Source: Propionivibrio sp.
GTDB lineage: Bacteria > Pseudomonadota > Gammaproteobacteria > Burkholderiales > Rhodocyclaceae
Length of the DNA stretch: 6,217 bases
Assembly: GCA_017990155.1 (NCBI GenBank)
Contig: JAGNOM010000173.1
Span: 1 to 6,217, forward strand
Direction of reading: 5' to 3'
Shown here: in pieces, positions 1-6,217 of the stretch
How positions within the stretch are numbered: the stretch's first letter is position 1
How the letters are laid out: each line of letters begins with the position of its first letter
The notes under the pieces: generated by a model
What the model was told of the DNA's origin: nothing
The model's input: only the letters and a program-made list of their open reading frames with translations
Databases searched by the model: none
Position numbers and translations under genes: made by a program

Positions 1-1816
1 CGCTGGCACCGGTGAGGATGTCGGCCAGCGCGTGACCGATCTGCTCACCGCCGGAGAACGCCCAGACGAAGGCGGCGACCTTGGTCTCCAAGCCCTGCAG
101 GTTGTACGGCCGCCCGCCGGTGAGCACGACGACGACCGGCTTGCCGGTGGCGACGACGGCTTCGAGCAGTTCCTGCTGGACGCCCGGCAGGTCGAGGCTG
201 TCGGCGTCAGAGCCTTCGCCGACCGTACCGGTCTGGAAAAGGCCGGCCAGGTCGCCGACGCAGACGATCGCCACGTCTGAATCACTCGCCAACGCGACAG
301 CTTCCGGGATATGGCTGACGTTCCTGGAAACCGGCGAAACGCGCTCGACGTTAGCCGTCTCCTGCACATCGCCAGGGAAGGTCGGAGCACCGTACTCGCG
401 TTTCTCCAGGATTTCGACGCCTTTGGCGAAGCGTACCTTGTCGGTGCCGAACGCCTGCCGCAAGCCGGCCAGCGGTGTCACGATGTCGCTCGTGCTGGCT
501 TCGATCTCGCTCAGGATGAGGTGCGCCGGGAAGCTGTAGCCGGAAAGCTGGGCGAGCGGATCATCGGCCGTCGGGCCGATGACGGCGATGCGTTGCGCAG
601 CTACCGCGGCCAACGGCAGGATGCCATTGTTCTCGAGGACGACGATCGACTCGCGCGCCACCTCGCGCGCCGTTTCGATCGCTTCCGGCGAACGCAGGCA
701 GATCGCGCCTTCGTCGGCATACGGCTTTTCGAATAGCCCGATGCGGAACTTCTCAGTCAGCACGCGCGAGACAATCTCGTCGATCTTCTCGACCGACAGC
801 AGACCGCGCTCGATAGCGGCCTTGATCTCGGTCGCGCAGTCGTCGCCCGGCAGCTCGATATCGAGGCCGGCGTTGTAGGAGAGCGCGGCAGCCTCGGCCT
901 TGCCTGATGCGACGCCGTGGTGCTGGTAGAGCAGGCTGACGCCGATGTAGTCGGCGACGATCAGGCCGTCGAAGCCCCACTGGTCACGCAACACGGTGGT
1001 CAGCAGGTGGTGCGACGCGTGGCACGGCTCGTTGTCGATGTCGTGGTAGGCCGGCATCACCGAACCGGCGTTGGCGCCCTTGACGGCCATTTCGAAGGGC
1101 AGCAGGAAGGTGTCGTTAAGCTCGCGCCAGCCGAGATGCACCGGCGCATGGTTGCGCGCGCCCTCGCTGAACGAGTGGCCGACGTAGTGCTTGAGCGTCG
1201 CCAGCAGGTCGCGCTTCTCGCCTTGCAAGCCCTGCACGTAGTTCGTCGCCATCACGCCGATCAGGTACGGATCTTCGCCGAAGGTCTCCTCGGTGCGCCC
1301 CCAGCGCACGTCGCGCGAGACGTCGAGTACCGGTGCCAGGCCCTGGTGACAGCCGATGCTGCGCGCTTCCAGGCCGATGACCTGACCGACGCGTTCGATC
1401 AGCGCCGGGTTCCACGTCGCGCCGAAGGCCAGCGCCGACGGGAAGAGCGTACCGCCGCGTGCCATCAGGCCGACGAGACATTCCTCGTGCGACATTGCAG
1501 GGATGCCGAGCCGCGTTTCCTCGACGAGAAACTTCTGCAAACGGTTGAGCGCCCGCACGCCCTGCTTCGGATCAACGCTGTGGCTGCCCAACGGCCGCGT
1601 GATCTGGCCGAGCCCATTTTTCAGCATCTGCTGCAGTTTCTCTTGATCACTGTGACCGATGAACGCATCCGAACGAACCTTGTGGTTGCCGTCCTCGGAC
1701 AGCAGCAGCCAGAAGGCGTGCATCTGGGCGATCTTTTCTTCGAGCGTCATCCGGGACAAAAGATCGATCACGCGAACCGGGATCGGCAGAGCGGCGTTTT
1801 TATATTCCATGTGCAT
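1..1816 (-). CDS. Cytoplasmic family 3 glycoside hydrolase, beta-xylosidase/beta-glucosidase type (3' partial)
   Basis: This is a retaining exo-beta-glycosidase expected to cleave imported oligosaccharides to monosaccharides. The frame is open without a stop from ATG 1816-1814 to the window edge, giving 605 residues; family members of this type usually run well over 700, so the C-terminal end, often with a fibronectin III-like domain, is missing. The N-terminal barrel (about 20-345) shows HEEC (110-113), WGRTEETFGEDP (172-183), KHYVG (209-213), GARNHAPV (219-226) and MPAYHDID (254-261). The nucleophile is predicted as Asp289 in LIVADYIGV, where Ala-Asp-Tyr replaces the commoner Ser-Asp-Trp. 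The alpha/beta sandwich domain (about 390 onward) contains VGEGSDADSLDLPG, where Glu534 is the likely acid/base. No signal peptide is present, implying a cytoplasmic enzyme. GGAG seven bases upstream supports ATG 1816 over the in-frame ATG 1810. It lies 72 bases after the ATPase, last in the visible operon. GH3 is certain; xylosidase versus glucosidase is not. Confidence 0.95.
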   Translation of the reverse strand, partial: MHMEYKNAALPIPVRVIDLLSRMTLEEKIAQMHAFWLLLSEDGNHKVRSDAFIGHSDQEKLQQMLKNGLGQITRPLGSHSVDPKQGVRALNRLQKFLVEETRLGIPAMSHEECLVGLMARGGTLFPSALAFGATWNPALIERVGQVIGLEARSIGCHQGLAPVLDVSRDVRWGRTEETFGEDPYLIGVMATNYVQGLQGEKRDLLATLKHYVGHSFSEGARNHAPVHLGWRELNDTFLLPFEMAVKGANAGSVMPAYHDIDNEPCHASHHLLTTVLRDQWGFDGLIVADYIGVSLLYQHHGVASGKAEAAALSYNAGLDIELPGDDCATEIKAAIERGLLSVEKIDEIVSRVLTEKFRIGLFEKPYADEGAICLRSPEAIETAREVARESIVVLENNGILPLAAVAAQRIAVIGPTADDPLAQLSGYSFPAHLILSEIEASTSDIVTPLAGLRQAFGTDKVRFAKGVEILEKREYGAPTFPGDVQETANVERVSPVSRNVSHIPEAVALASDSDVAIVCVGDLAGLFQTGTVGEGSDADSLDLPGVQQELLEAVVATGKPVVVVLTGGRPYNLQGLETKVAAFVWAFSGGEQIGHALADILTGAS

Positions 1817-1829
1817 CACAATTCTCCAT
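1800..1829 (-). CDS. Possible nine-codon leader ORF overlapping the GH3 start
   Basis: A second ATG at 1829-1827 has AAGGA five bases upstream, arguably as good a ribosome site as that of the GH3 gene itself. It reads nine codons (MENCDAHGI) in another frame and stops at TAA 1802-1800, just inside the GH3 coding region. If translated, it would overlap the GH3 start and could couple or damp its initiation. Such short ORFs arise easily by chance and nothing else supports it, so this is only a candidate. Confidence 0.15.
   Translation of the reverse strand: MENCDAHGI
1824..1827 (-). promoter_or_regulatory. Ribosome binding site of the GH3 gene
   Basis: GGAG on the minus strand lies seven bases before ATG 1816-1814 and thirteen bases before the alternative in-frame ATG 1810-1808. 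This favours the upstream Met. Confidence 0.7.
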
Positions 1830-1835
1830 GACATT

Positions 1836-1864
1836 CCTTTCGCCCTGCGAGTCAGCGTGAAAGG
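1836..1864 (-). repeat. Weak inverted repeat in the ATPase-GH3 spacer
   Basis: CCTTTC (1836-1841) and GAAAGG (1859-1864) can pair as a six-base stem around a 17-base loop, which itself could hold a CTG/CAG mini-stem. In the transcript the second arm overlaps the AAGGA in front of the nine-codon ORF. No U-run follows, so it is not a terminator. The stem is short and may be chance; the rest of the 72-base spacer shows nothing recognisable. Confidence 0.25.
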
Positions 1865-1888
1865 GGTAACAAAAACCGGGTGGCGGAT

Positions 1889-3028
1889 TCAGTGTGCCGT
1901 CAGGCGTGGCACGGCGAGTCCTTCCGCATCGAAAACGTGGCACTGCGCCGGATCAAAACCGAAACTCATTGCCTCGCCGCAGCGTGCGTAACAATCGCCG
2001 GCCACCTTGGCGATCAGCGATTCGGCGGCATTGGACGCCTCGCTCTTCAGATAGACGTAGCTGTATTCGCCAAAGCGCTCGACCTGGCGCACCGTGCGCG
2101 TCATCCGGCATTCCGCGCTGCCAGGCGCGACCGGGTGCATGTGTTCCGGCCGCAAACCGAGCGTCACGGTCGCGCCGGCTTTCAGCGCGCTTGCGTCAAC
2201 CGGCACCATCACCGTCTCGCTGGCGCCAATCTGCACGGTCAGCCCGCCGGCATCGCTGCCGACGACGCACGCTTCGATGAAGTTCATGCGCGGCGAGCCG
2301 AGGAAGGCGGCGACAAAGCGGTTGCTCGGCCGGTGGTACAAGTCCATCGGCGAACCGATCTGGGCAACGCTGCCGTATTTGCTCATTTCCGGGCCGGCGC
2401 GCAGCAGTACGATTTTGTCGGCCATCGCCATCGCCTCGGTCTGATCGTGCGTGACGTAGATCGCGCTGGCGTGGTTGAATTTCTTGTGCAGGCGCGAAAT
2501 CTCGGCGCGCATATGCACGCGCAGCGCGGCGTCGAGATTGGACAGCGGTTCGTCGAACAGGAACACGTTCGGCGAACGGACGATTGCCCGGCCGATCGCC
2601 ACGCGCTGCCGCTGTCCGCCGGAGAGGGCGCGCGGCATACGTTCGAGCAGCGGTTCGAGTTGCAGGATCTGCGCGGCTTCCTTCACGCGCAAATCGATCT
2701 CGGCTTTGTCGACCTTGGCCTGACGCAGCCCGAAGGCCATGTTTTCATAGACGCTCATGTGCGGATACAGGGCGTAGCTCTGGAACACCATAGCCACCTG
2801 CCGTTTGGCCGCCGGCACCTCGTTCATGCGCACGCCACCGATCTGCAGTTCGCCGGCAGTCACGTCCTCGATGCCGGCGACCATGCGTAGCAGCGTCGAT
2901 TTGCCACAACCCGACGGGCCGAGAAAAACGCAGAACTCGCCAGCGGCGATTTCAAGATTCACGTCCTTGATGACTTGCGTGTCCTTGCAGAAGGTCTTCT
3001 GGATGTTGCGGAGAGAAATGCTGGTCAT
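1889..3028 (-). CDS. MalK/UgpC-family ABC sugar importer ATPase
   Basis: This is the cytoplasmic ATPase that powers the importer, acting as a homodimer on the two permeases. Numbered from ATG 3028-3026 (379 residues), all nucleotide-binding motifs are intact: Walker A GPSGCGKST (37-45), Q-loop Gln83, signature LSGGQ (135-139), Walker B VFLFDE (155-160) with catalytic Glu160, D-loop SNLD (163-166) and switch His194. The C-terminal part (about 235-379) is the MalK-type regulatory/OB-fold domain, with FVAAFLGSPRMNF (238-250) and GLRPEH (291-296). The frame extends upstream to a TTG at 3046, but AGGA at 3035-3038 lies six bases from ATG 3028 and would fall inside the longer version, so the shorter start is preferred. 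Relative to E. coli MalK as I recall it, about seven extra residues lie near 212-218. Having its own ATPase gene makes this a self-contained importer. ATPase and family are certain; the substrate is not shown. Confidence 0.96.
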   Translation of the reverse strand: MTSISLRNIQKTFCKDTQVIKDVNLEIAAGEFCVFLGPSGCGKSTLLRMVAGIEDVTAGELQIGGVRMNEVPAAKRQVAMVFQSYALYPHMSVYENMAFGLRQAKVDKAEIDLRVKEAAQILQLEPLLERMPRALSGGQRQRVAIGRAIVRSPNVFLFDEPLSNLDAALRVHMRAEISRLHKKFNHASAIYVTHDQTEAMAMADKIVLLRAGPEMSKYGSVAQIGSPMDLYHRPSNRFVAAFLGSPRMNFIEACVVGSDAGGLTVQIGASETVMVPVDASALKAGATVTLGLRPEHMHPVAPGSAECRMTRTVRQVERFGEYSYVYLKSEASNAAESLIAKVAGDCYARCGEAMSFGFDPAQCHVFDAEGLAVPRLTAH

Positions 3029-3034
3029 GAATTT

Positions 3035-3038
3035 TCCT
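3035..3038 (-). promoter_or_regulatory. Ribosome binding site that decides the ATPase start
   Basis: AGGA on the minus strand lies six bases before ATG 3028-3026. A longer reading from TTG 3046-3044 would place this site inside the coding sequence and adds only six residues not expected in MalK proteins. Confidence 0.75.
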
Positions 3039-3065
3039 GAATTCAATCAGATAACAAGAATCGAC

Positions 3066-3929
3066 TTAACCCTTCAGCGCGCCGGCCATCATGCCCTTGA
3101 CGATGCGCTCCTGGCCGAAGGCGTAGGCGACGATCAGCGGCAGCGAAGTCAGCGTGACGACGGAGAGGACTGCCGGAATGTTCGATGTGTACTGGCCCTG
3201 GAAGTCCCAGATCGCGAGCGGCAAGGTCCGGTTGGCCGGATTGGACGTCAGCAGGTAGGCGAAGATGAATTCGTTCCACAGGCTGATGCCGTTGTAGATG
3301 GCCACAGTCGAGAGGCCAGGCCCGGACAGCGGCAGAAAGACCTTCCAGAAAATGCCGAACGGTCCGCAACCATCGAGCTTGGCGGCTTCTTCCAGCTCCT
3401 TCGGGATCTGGCGCATGAACTCGGTGAGGATGAAGATCGAGATGGGAAGCGCGGTCGCGACATACGGGCCGATCAATGCGAACTGCGTGTCGTATAGACC
3501 GACATTCCGGATCAATAGATAGATCGGAATCAGCGTGATGTGGATCGGCACGATCATTCCGGCGACGATGAGCCCGAAGAGCGGCTTGTTCAAACGAAAC
3601 TTCAGGCGCGCAAAAGCGTACGCCGCCATCGAACTGATGACGAGAATCAAGCCGATGGAAAGCACCAGAACGAAGACGCTGTTGCGCAGATAGACCCAGA
3701 AGCCCCCCTGCAATACGGCTAGATAGTTCTCGAAGTTGAGCCTTTCGGGCAGGGCCCACACCGAGCCGGTGAAGGTTTCCTGCTGCGACTTCAGACTCGT
3801 CATTACGACGAAGATGAACGGCAGCGTTGTCACCGCGAGCCAGAAGAGGCCGAGGGTGGGCACGGCGAAGCGCGCGAAGAGGCCACGGTCGAGTTTCATG
3901 GTCGAAACGGCATTTTCGGATGAACTCAT
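3066..3929 (-). CDS. CUT1 ABC sugar transporter permease, MalG-type (permease 2)
   Basis: This is the second inner-membrane permease, 287 residues, the usual MalG/UgpE length. Hydrophobic segments lie near 24-44, 82-104, 114-138, 147-169, 204-226 and 253-272. The EAA loop that contacts the ATPase is at about 181-200 (EAAKLDGC, then a Leu-Pro end). WNEF at 218-221 and a C-terminal GMMAGALKG are hallmarks of the MalG-type subunit. The start is ATG at 3929-3927, with GGAGG six bases upstream lying inside the last codons of permease 1. Only one base separates the permease 1 stop from this start, so the two permeases are probably translationally coupled, which suits the one-to-one heterodimer. A second in-frame Met at residue 11 lacks comparable support. 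A 37-base spacer follows before the ATPase gene. The subunit type is near certain; the substrate is not. Confidence 0.95.
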   Translation of the reverse strand: MSSSENAVSTMKLDRGLFARFAVPTLGLFWLAVTTLPFIFVVMTSLKSQQETFTGSVWALPERLNFENYLAVLQGGFWVYLRNSVFVLVLSIGLILVISSMAAYAFARLKFRLNKPLFGLIVAGMIVPIHITLIPIYLLIRNVGLYDTQFALIGPYVATALPISIFILTEFMRQIPKELEEAAKLDGCGPFGIFWKVFLPLSGPGLSTVAIYNGISLWNEFIFAYLLTSNPANRTLPLAIWDFQGQYTSNIPAVLSVVTLTSLPLIVAYAFGQERIVKGMMAGALKG

Positions 3930-3930
3930 C

Positions 3931-4869
3931 TCAGACCTCCGTTTCGTAACGTCGGGTCACGCGCATGGTGAGCGAGGCGACGATGGTGACGATGATGAAC
4001 ATGGCCGAGGCAACCGTGCTGCCATAGCCGAGTTGGAAGGAGCTGAAGACGGTGCGGAACATATAGGTCGCCATCAATTCGGAAGCGCCTTCCGGCCCTC
4101 CGTCGGTCATGATGAAAATGAGGTCGAAGTAACGCAGCGAGCCGACGATGGCGAGCATGGCGCCGGTGCGGATCGTGCCTTGAAGATGCGGCAGCTTGAT
4201 GCGCCAGAAGATCGTCTTCTCGGACGCACCGTCGAGCCGTGCCGCCTCTCCGAGTTCGCGCGGAAAGGACGACAGGCCGGCGAGAAAAAGCACCATGTAG
4301 AACGGAATGTTCTGCCAGCAGATGACGACGATCACCGAGCCAAGTGCGAGACTCGGATCGCCGAGCCAGTCGCGCACCAGTCCGTCGAGATGCACGGCGC
4401 TCAGGAAGGCGTTGATCGGCCCGAAGTTCGGGTCGTAGATGTTCTTGAACAGGACACCGAGCGCAACGCTCGACATCAGCATGGGGAGGAAGTAAAGAAT
4501 CTTCAGGACACGCGAGCCCTTGCTCGCCTCGTCGAGGACGACGGCCAGCACCAGCGCAATCGGCAACTGGATCAGCACCGAGAAGAACGCGAGCAGCAGG
4601 TTGTTGCCGAGCGCCTTCCAGAACAGCGTGTCGTGCGCCAGACGGACCCAGTTGTCCAGGCCGACGAATCGCTCACCGCTGCCCAGTCCGTTCCAGTCGA
4701 GCAAGGAAAGTTCGAAGCTGCTGACCAAGGGATAAAGCAGGAACACAACGAGGAAAAAAATAGCTGGCGCGAGAAACAGGGCAATGGGCAATGCCGCGCG
4801 CACCGAGCGGAACTTCGCCGTACCGCCCGCATCAGGCGCGGCCGTCGGCTGTGAATCTTGAAGCGTCAC
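3931..4869 (-). CDS. CUT1 ABC sugar transporter permease, MalF-type (permease 1)
   Basis: This is an inner-membrane permease subunit of 312 residues that pairs with the downstream permease to form the translocation channel. A cytoplasmic N-terminus (about 1-25) is followed by roughly six hydrophobic segments near 26-47, 88-112, 122-142, 173-195, 236-254 and 285-303. The EAA loop that docks on the ATPase is clear at about 208-227: EAARLDGA, then Ile and Leu-Pro at the expected spacing. TDGGP at about 255-259 is typical of MalF/UgpA-type subunits. The start is GTG at 4869-4867, with GGGAG eight bases upstream and no alternative Met before the first membrane segment. The gene follows the binding-protein gene by 74 bases containing a hairpin, and its stop TGA lies one base before the next start codon. 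The large periplasmic P2 loop of enteric MalF is absent, as is usual for this type. Substrate cannot be read from the sequence. Confidence 0.95.
   Translation of the reverse strand: MTLQDSQPTAAPDAGGTAKFRSVRAALPIALFLAPAIFFLVVFLLYPLVSSFELSLLDWNGLGSGERFVGLDNWVRLAHDTLFWKALGNNLLLAFFSVLIQLPIALVLAVVLDEASKGSRVLKILYFLPMLMSSVALGVLFKNIYDPNFGPINAFLSAVHLDGLVRDWLGDPSLALGSVIVVICWQNIPFYMVLFLAGLSSFPRELGEAARLDGASEKTIFWRIKLPHLQGTIRTGAMLAIVGSLRYFDLIFIMTDGGPEGASELMATYMFRTVFSSFQLGYGSTVASAMFIIVTIVASLTMRVTRRYETEV
3936..3940 (-). promoter_or_regulatory. Ribosome binding site of permease 2, embedded in the end of permease 1
   Basis: GGAGG on the minus strand ends six bases before the ATG at 3929-3927 and overlaps the final codons of permease 1. 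Together with the one-base intergenic gap, this is the classical arrangement for translational coupling. Confidence 0.8.
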
Positions 4870-4877
4870 TAAAGTTT

Positions 4878-4882
4878 CTCCC
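4878..4882 (-). promoter_or_regulatory. Ribosome binding site supporting the GTG start of permease 1
   Basis: GGGAG on the minus strand sits eight bases before the GTG at 4869-4867. It lies a few bases downstream of the 4886-4913 palindrome in the transcript. No ATG occurs in frame near the N-terminus, so this site decides the unusual start codon. Confidence 0.7.
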
Positions 4883-4885
4883 GAG

Positions 4886-4913
4886 GGACGATCACCCCGC
4901 GGGGCGATCGTCC
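4886..4913 (-). repeat. Intercistronic 28-base imperfect palindrome (RNA hairpin) between binding-protein and permease genes
   Basis: The arms GGACGATC (4886-4893) and GATCGTCC (4906-4913) are perfect inverted repeats, and an inner CCCC/GGGG pair (4895-4898, 4901-4904) surrounds GC. The only mismatch as DNA (A4894 against C4905) becomes a G-U wobble in RNA made from the minus strand. The transcript can thus form an almost continuous stem of about 12 pairs with a CGCG tetraloop. It lies about 30 bases after the binding-protein stop and just upstream of the permease 1 ribosome binding site. No U-run follows, so it is not a canonical intrinsic terminator. By analogy with malE-malF intercistronic hairpins, it may protect the upstream mRNA from 3' exonucleases and keep binding protein in excess over permease. 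That role is inference; a protein-binding palindrome or a dispersed extragenic repeat is the alternative. Confidence 0.75.
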
Positions 4914-4943
4914 TGTTGCCGGATTGGATTGGCGGTGACTTGC

Positions 4944-6217
4944 CTACTTGGCCTCAGCCTTCGCCGCGTCTTCCATCTGCTGCGCGGCCGCTTCCGGCGT
5001 CAGCGACAAGCCGAACAGCGCCTGCACCGTATTCAGGTGCACCTGCGCCAGATTGGGAGAAAGTTCCTGGTCGTACCAGAGCTGGACGTTCGAAGCATTT
5101 GCCACGAGATCCATGACGCGATTCAGGAAGGGGTCGTCCGTTTTCAGACCCTTGACCGGGATGATGCGCTTGTCGTCGAGGCGGGCCTGCGCCGATGCGT
5201 CGTCAGTCAGCGACTGGATCAACTTGAACGCGGCGTCCGGGTTTTTGCAGGCGGTGGAGACGCTGACGAAATTGTCGCCGACCGTACCGATGACGGCATT
5301 CGGATTGCCCTTGCCGCCCGGCACGCTCGGGAACGGGAAGAAGTCGAGCTTCTCGTAGAAAGCGGGATTCTCGTTGCGGATCGTCGCCGCTTCCCAGGTG
5401 CCCATCAGCTGCATCGCCGCCTTGCCCGAATAGAGCAGACGACGCGAACCACCGATGTCGTAATCCAGCCCGTTGTAGCCTTCGGCGAAGGCGCCGGCTT
5501 TCACGAGTTCCTGGATGCGCTTGCCGGCTTCGACGAAGGCCGGATCGGTAAAGCTGCCGCCCGGCTGGCGGGTCGAAGCCTTGGCGAAGACTTCCGAGCC
5601 GCCGATGCGGTCAGCCAGATAGACGAAATACATCGAACCCGTCCACTTGTTCTTGTTGGCCAGCGCGAACGGCGCGACGTTCTTGGCCTTGAGCACTTTT
5701 ACCACGTTCATCAGCTCATCCCAGCTCTTGGGCGGCGTCAGGTTCTCCTTGGCGAAGATCTCCTTGTTGTAGAAAACGACGGCCATCGCCGTGTTCTCGG
5801 CCGGAATGCCGTAGATCTTGCCGTCAAAGGTCACCGAGCTGAAGCCGGCCGGTGCGAAGCGCTCTTTGAACGCTGGATCTTTTTCAAGATAGGAGCTCAG
5901 ATCGACGACCTGTCCGGCCTTGACGTACTCACGCAAGGGACCGCCGCCCCAGCTGCTGAACACGCACGGCGGCTGGTTGGCACCAAAGGCGATTTTCAGC
6001 TTGGTCTTGTAGGCATCGTTCTGGATGTGCGACTGCTCGGCCTTGAAACCCGGATTGGCTTTCTCGAAGCGCGCTGCCGCATCGCCGAGAATCTTCACCG
6101 CGCCCGTGGTCGTCTGCAGATCCCACGCGGTGATCGTCTCCACCGCTTGCGCCGCCACCGGCGTCAGGGCCAGAAGCGCCAGACTGCTGACCAGAACCCC
6201 CATCTTTGAAACAGAAC
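4944..6217 (-). CDS. Periplasmic sugar-binding protein of a CUT1 ABC importer (5' partial)
   Basis: This is the extracellular solute-binding component of the importer; it captures a sugar or oligosaccharide in the periplasm and delivers it to the two permeases. The first in-frame ATG is at 6203-6201. From there the protein has a hydrophobic stretch (residues 2-19) ending in Ala-Gln-Ala at about 18-20, a typical signal peptidase I site, with no lipobox Cys. The mature part has features of the SBP_bac_1/UgpB-like family: the early ITAWDL strand, GKIYGIPAENTAMAVVFYNK (about 128-147) and the PKSWDEL helix (about 158-164). About 419 residues follow that ATG, a normal family length. The ATG is probably not the real start: no Shine-Dalgarno precedes it, the signal lacks a basic n-region, and the frame stays open to the window edge with Lys just before the Met. 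The true start is therefore probably upstream, so the feature is run to the edge. Family confidence is high; ligand unknown. Confidence 0.93.
   Translation of the reverse strand, partial: SVSKMGVLVSSLALLALTPVAAQAVETITAWDLQTTTGAVKILGDAAARFEKANPGFKAEQSHIQNDAYKTKLKIAFGANQPPCVFSSWGGGPLREYVKAGQVVDLSSYLEKDPAFKERFAPAGFSSVTFDGKIYGIPAENTAMAVVFYNKEIFAKENLTPPKSWDELMNVVKVLKAKNVAPFALANKNKWTGSMYFVYLADRIGGSEVFAKASTRQPGGSFTDPAFVEAGKRIQELVKAGAFAEGYNGLDYDIGGSRRLLYSGKAAMQLMGTWEAATIRNENPAFYEKLDFFPFPSVPGGKGNPNAVIGTVGDNFVSVSTACKNPDAAFKLIQSLTDDASAQARLDDKRIIPVKGLKTDDPFLNRVMDLVANASNVQLWYDQELSPNLAQVHLNTVQALFGLSLTPEAAAQQMEDAAKAEAK

Noticed and set aside
917..1831. A 304-residue plus-strand open frame opposite the GH3 gene, plus shorter frames at 32-878 on both strands
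   Set aside because: These are shadows of the GH3 reading frame, which runs through the whole segment without a stop and contains catalytic motifs in the correct order.
1817..1888. A separate promoter or terminator between the ATPase and GH3 genes
   Set aside because: I see no convincing -35/-10 pair or GC stem with U-run in the 72-base spacer; a TTTTTG run is present but has no stem before it.
1880..2890. A 336-residue plus-strand open frame opposite the ATPase
   Set aside because: It lies antisense to an ATPase with every nucleotide-binding motif intact; its His/Arg/Ala-rich composition is that of a reversed GC-rich gene.
3043..3759. A 238-residue minus-strand frame overlapping permease 2
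   Set aside because: It is out of frame with permease 2, lacks membrane segments and is Arg/His-rich; the EAA loop and hydrophobic segments are in the other frame.
3736..4854. A 372-residue plus-strand open frame opposite permease 1
   Set aside because: It is an antisense shadow of the permease: low complexity, charged (Glu, Arg, Gln, His), with no motifs, while the minus strand carries the EAA loop and membrane segments.
4886..4913. The palindrome as an intrinsic transcription terminator
   Set aside because: No run of U follows the stem in the transcript, and the operon clearly continues with permease 1 and its ribosome site directly after it.
4791..6209. A 472-residue plus-strand open frame opposite the binding-protein gene
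   Set aside because: It is antisense to a clear signal-peptide-bearing binding protein, is rich in Arg, His and Asp as reversed GC-rich codons are, and shows no recognisable family motif.
1..6217. A novel defence, mobile or CRISPR-like system
   Set aside because: All of the sequence except short spacers is accounted for by one sugar importer and one glycosidase. There are no direct repeat arrays, integrase or transposase motifs, or unexplained stretches longer than about 75 bases.

Overview
The window holds one continuous operon read entirely from the minus strand. It encodes a carbohydrate ABC importer of the CUT1 (maltose/oligosaccharide) type followed by an intracellular family 3 glycoside hydrolase. 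In transcription order (high to low coordinate) the genes are: periplasmic sugar-binding protein (5' end beyond the window), MalF-type permease, MalG-type permease, MalK/UgpC-type ATPase, and GH3 beta-glycosidase (3' end beyond the window). No RNA gene, mobile element, CRISPR array or plus-strand gene is supported. The long plus-strand open frames are antisense shadows of GC-rich coding sequence.

The source looks like a Gram-negative bacterium, most likely a proteobacterium. Coding DNA is GC-rich with G/C-ending codons. The binding protein has a Sec signal peptide ending in Ala-Gln-Ala rather than a lipobox cysteine, as expected for a soluble periplasmic protein. A finer placement is not supportable from this window.

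Layout: 6217-4944 binding protein; 4943-4870 a 74-base spacer with a strong 28-base imperfect palindrome; 4869-3931 permease 1 (GTG start); a one-base gap; 3929-3066 permease 2; a 37-base spacer; 3028-1889 ATPase; a 72-base spacer; 1816-1 GH3 hydrolase, open to the window edge. Good Shine-Dalgarno sequences fix the starts of the last four genes. The operon promoter and final terminator must lie outside the window.

Working model: short beta-linked oligosaccharides are captured in the periplasm, imported by the two permeases powered by the dedicated ATPase, and cut to monosaccharides in the cytoplasm by the GH3 enzyme, which has no export signal. The arrangement resembles the bxlEFG-bxlA xylobiose systems of Streptomyces, but with its own ATPase gene. 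Whether the substrate is a xylo- or gluco-oligosaccharide cannot be settled from sequence alone. This is a well-formed but fairly ordinary catabolic operon. The points most worth a second look are the hairpin after the binding-protein gene, the substrate question, and a possible nine-codon ORF overlapping the GH3 start.
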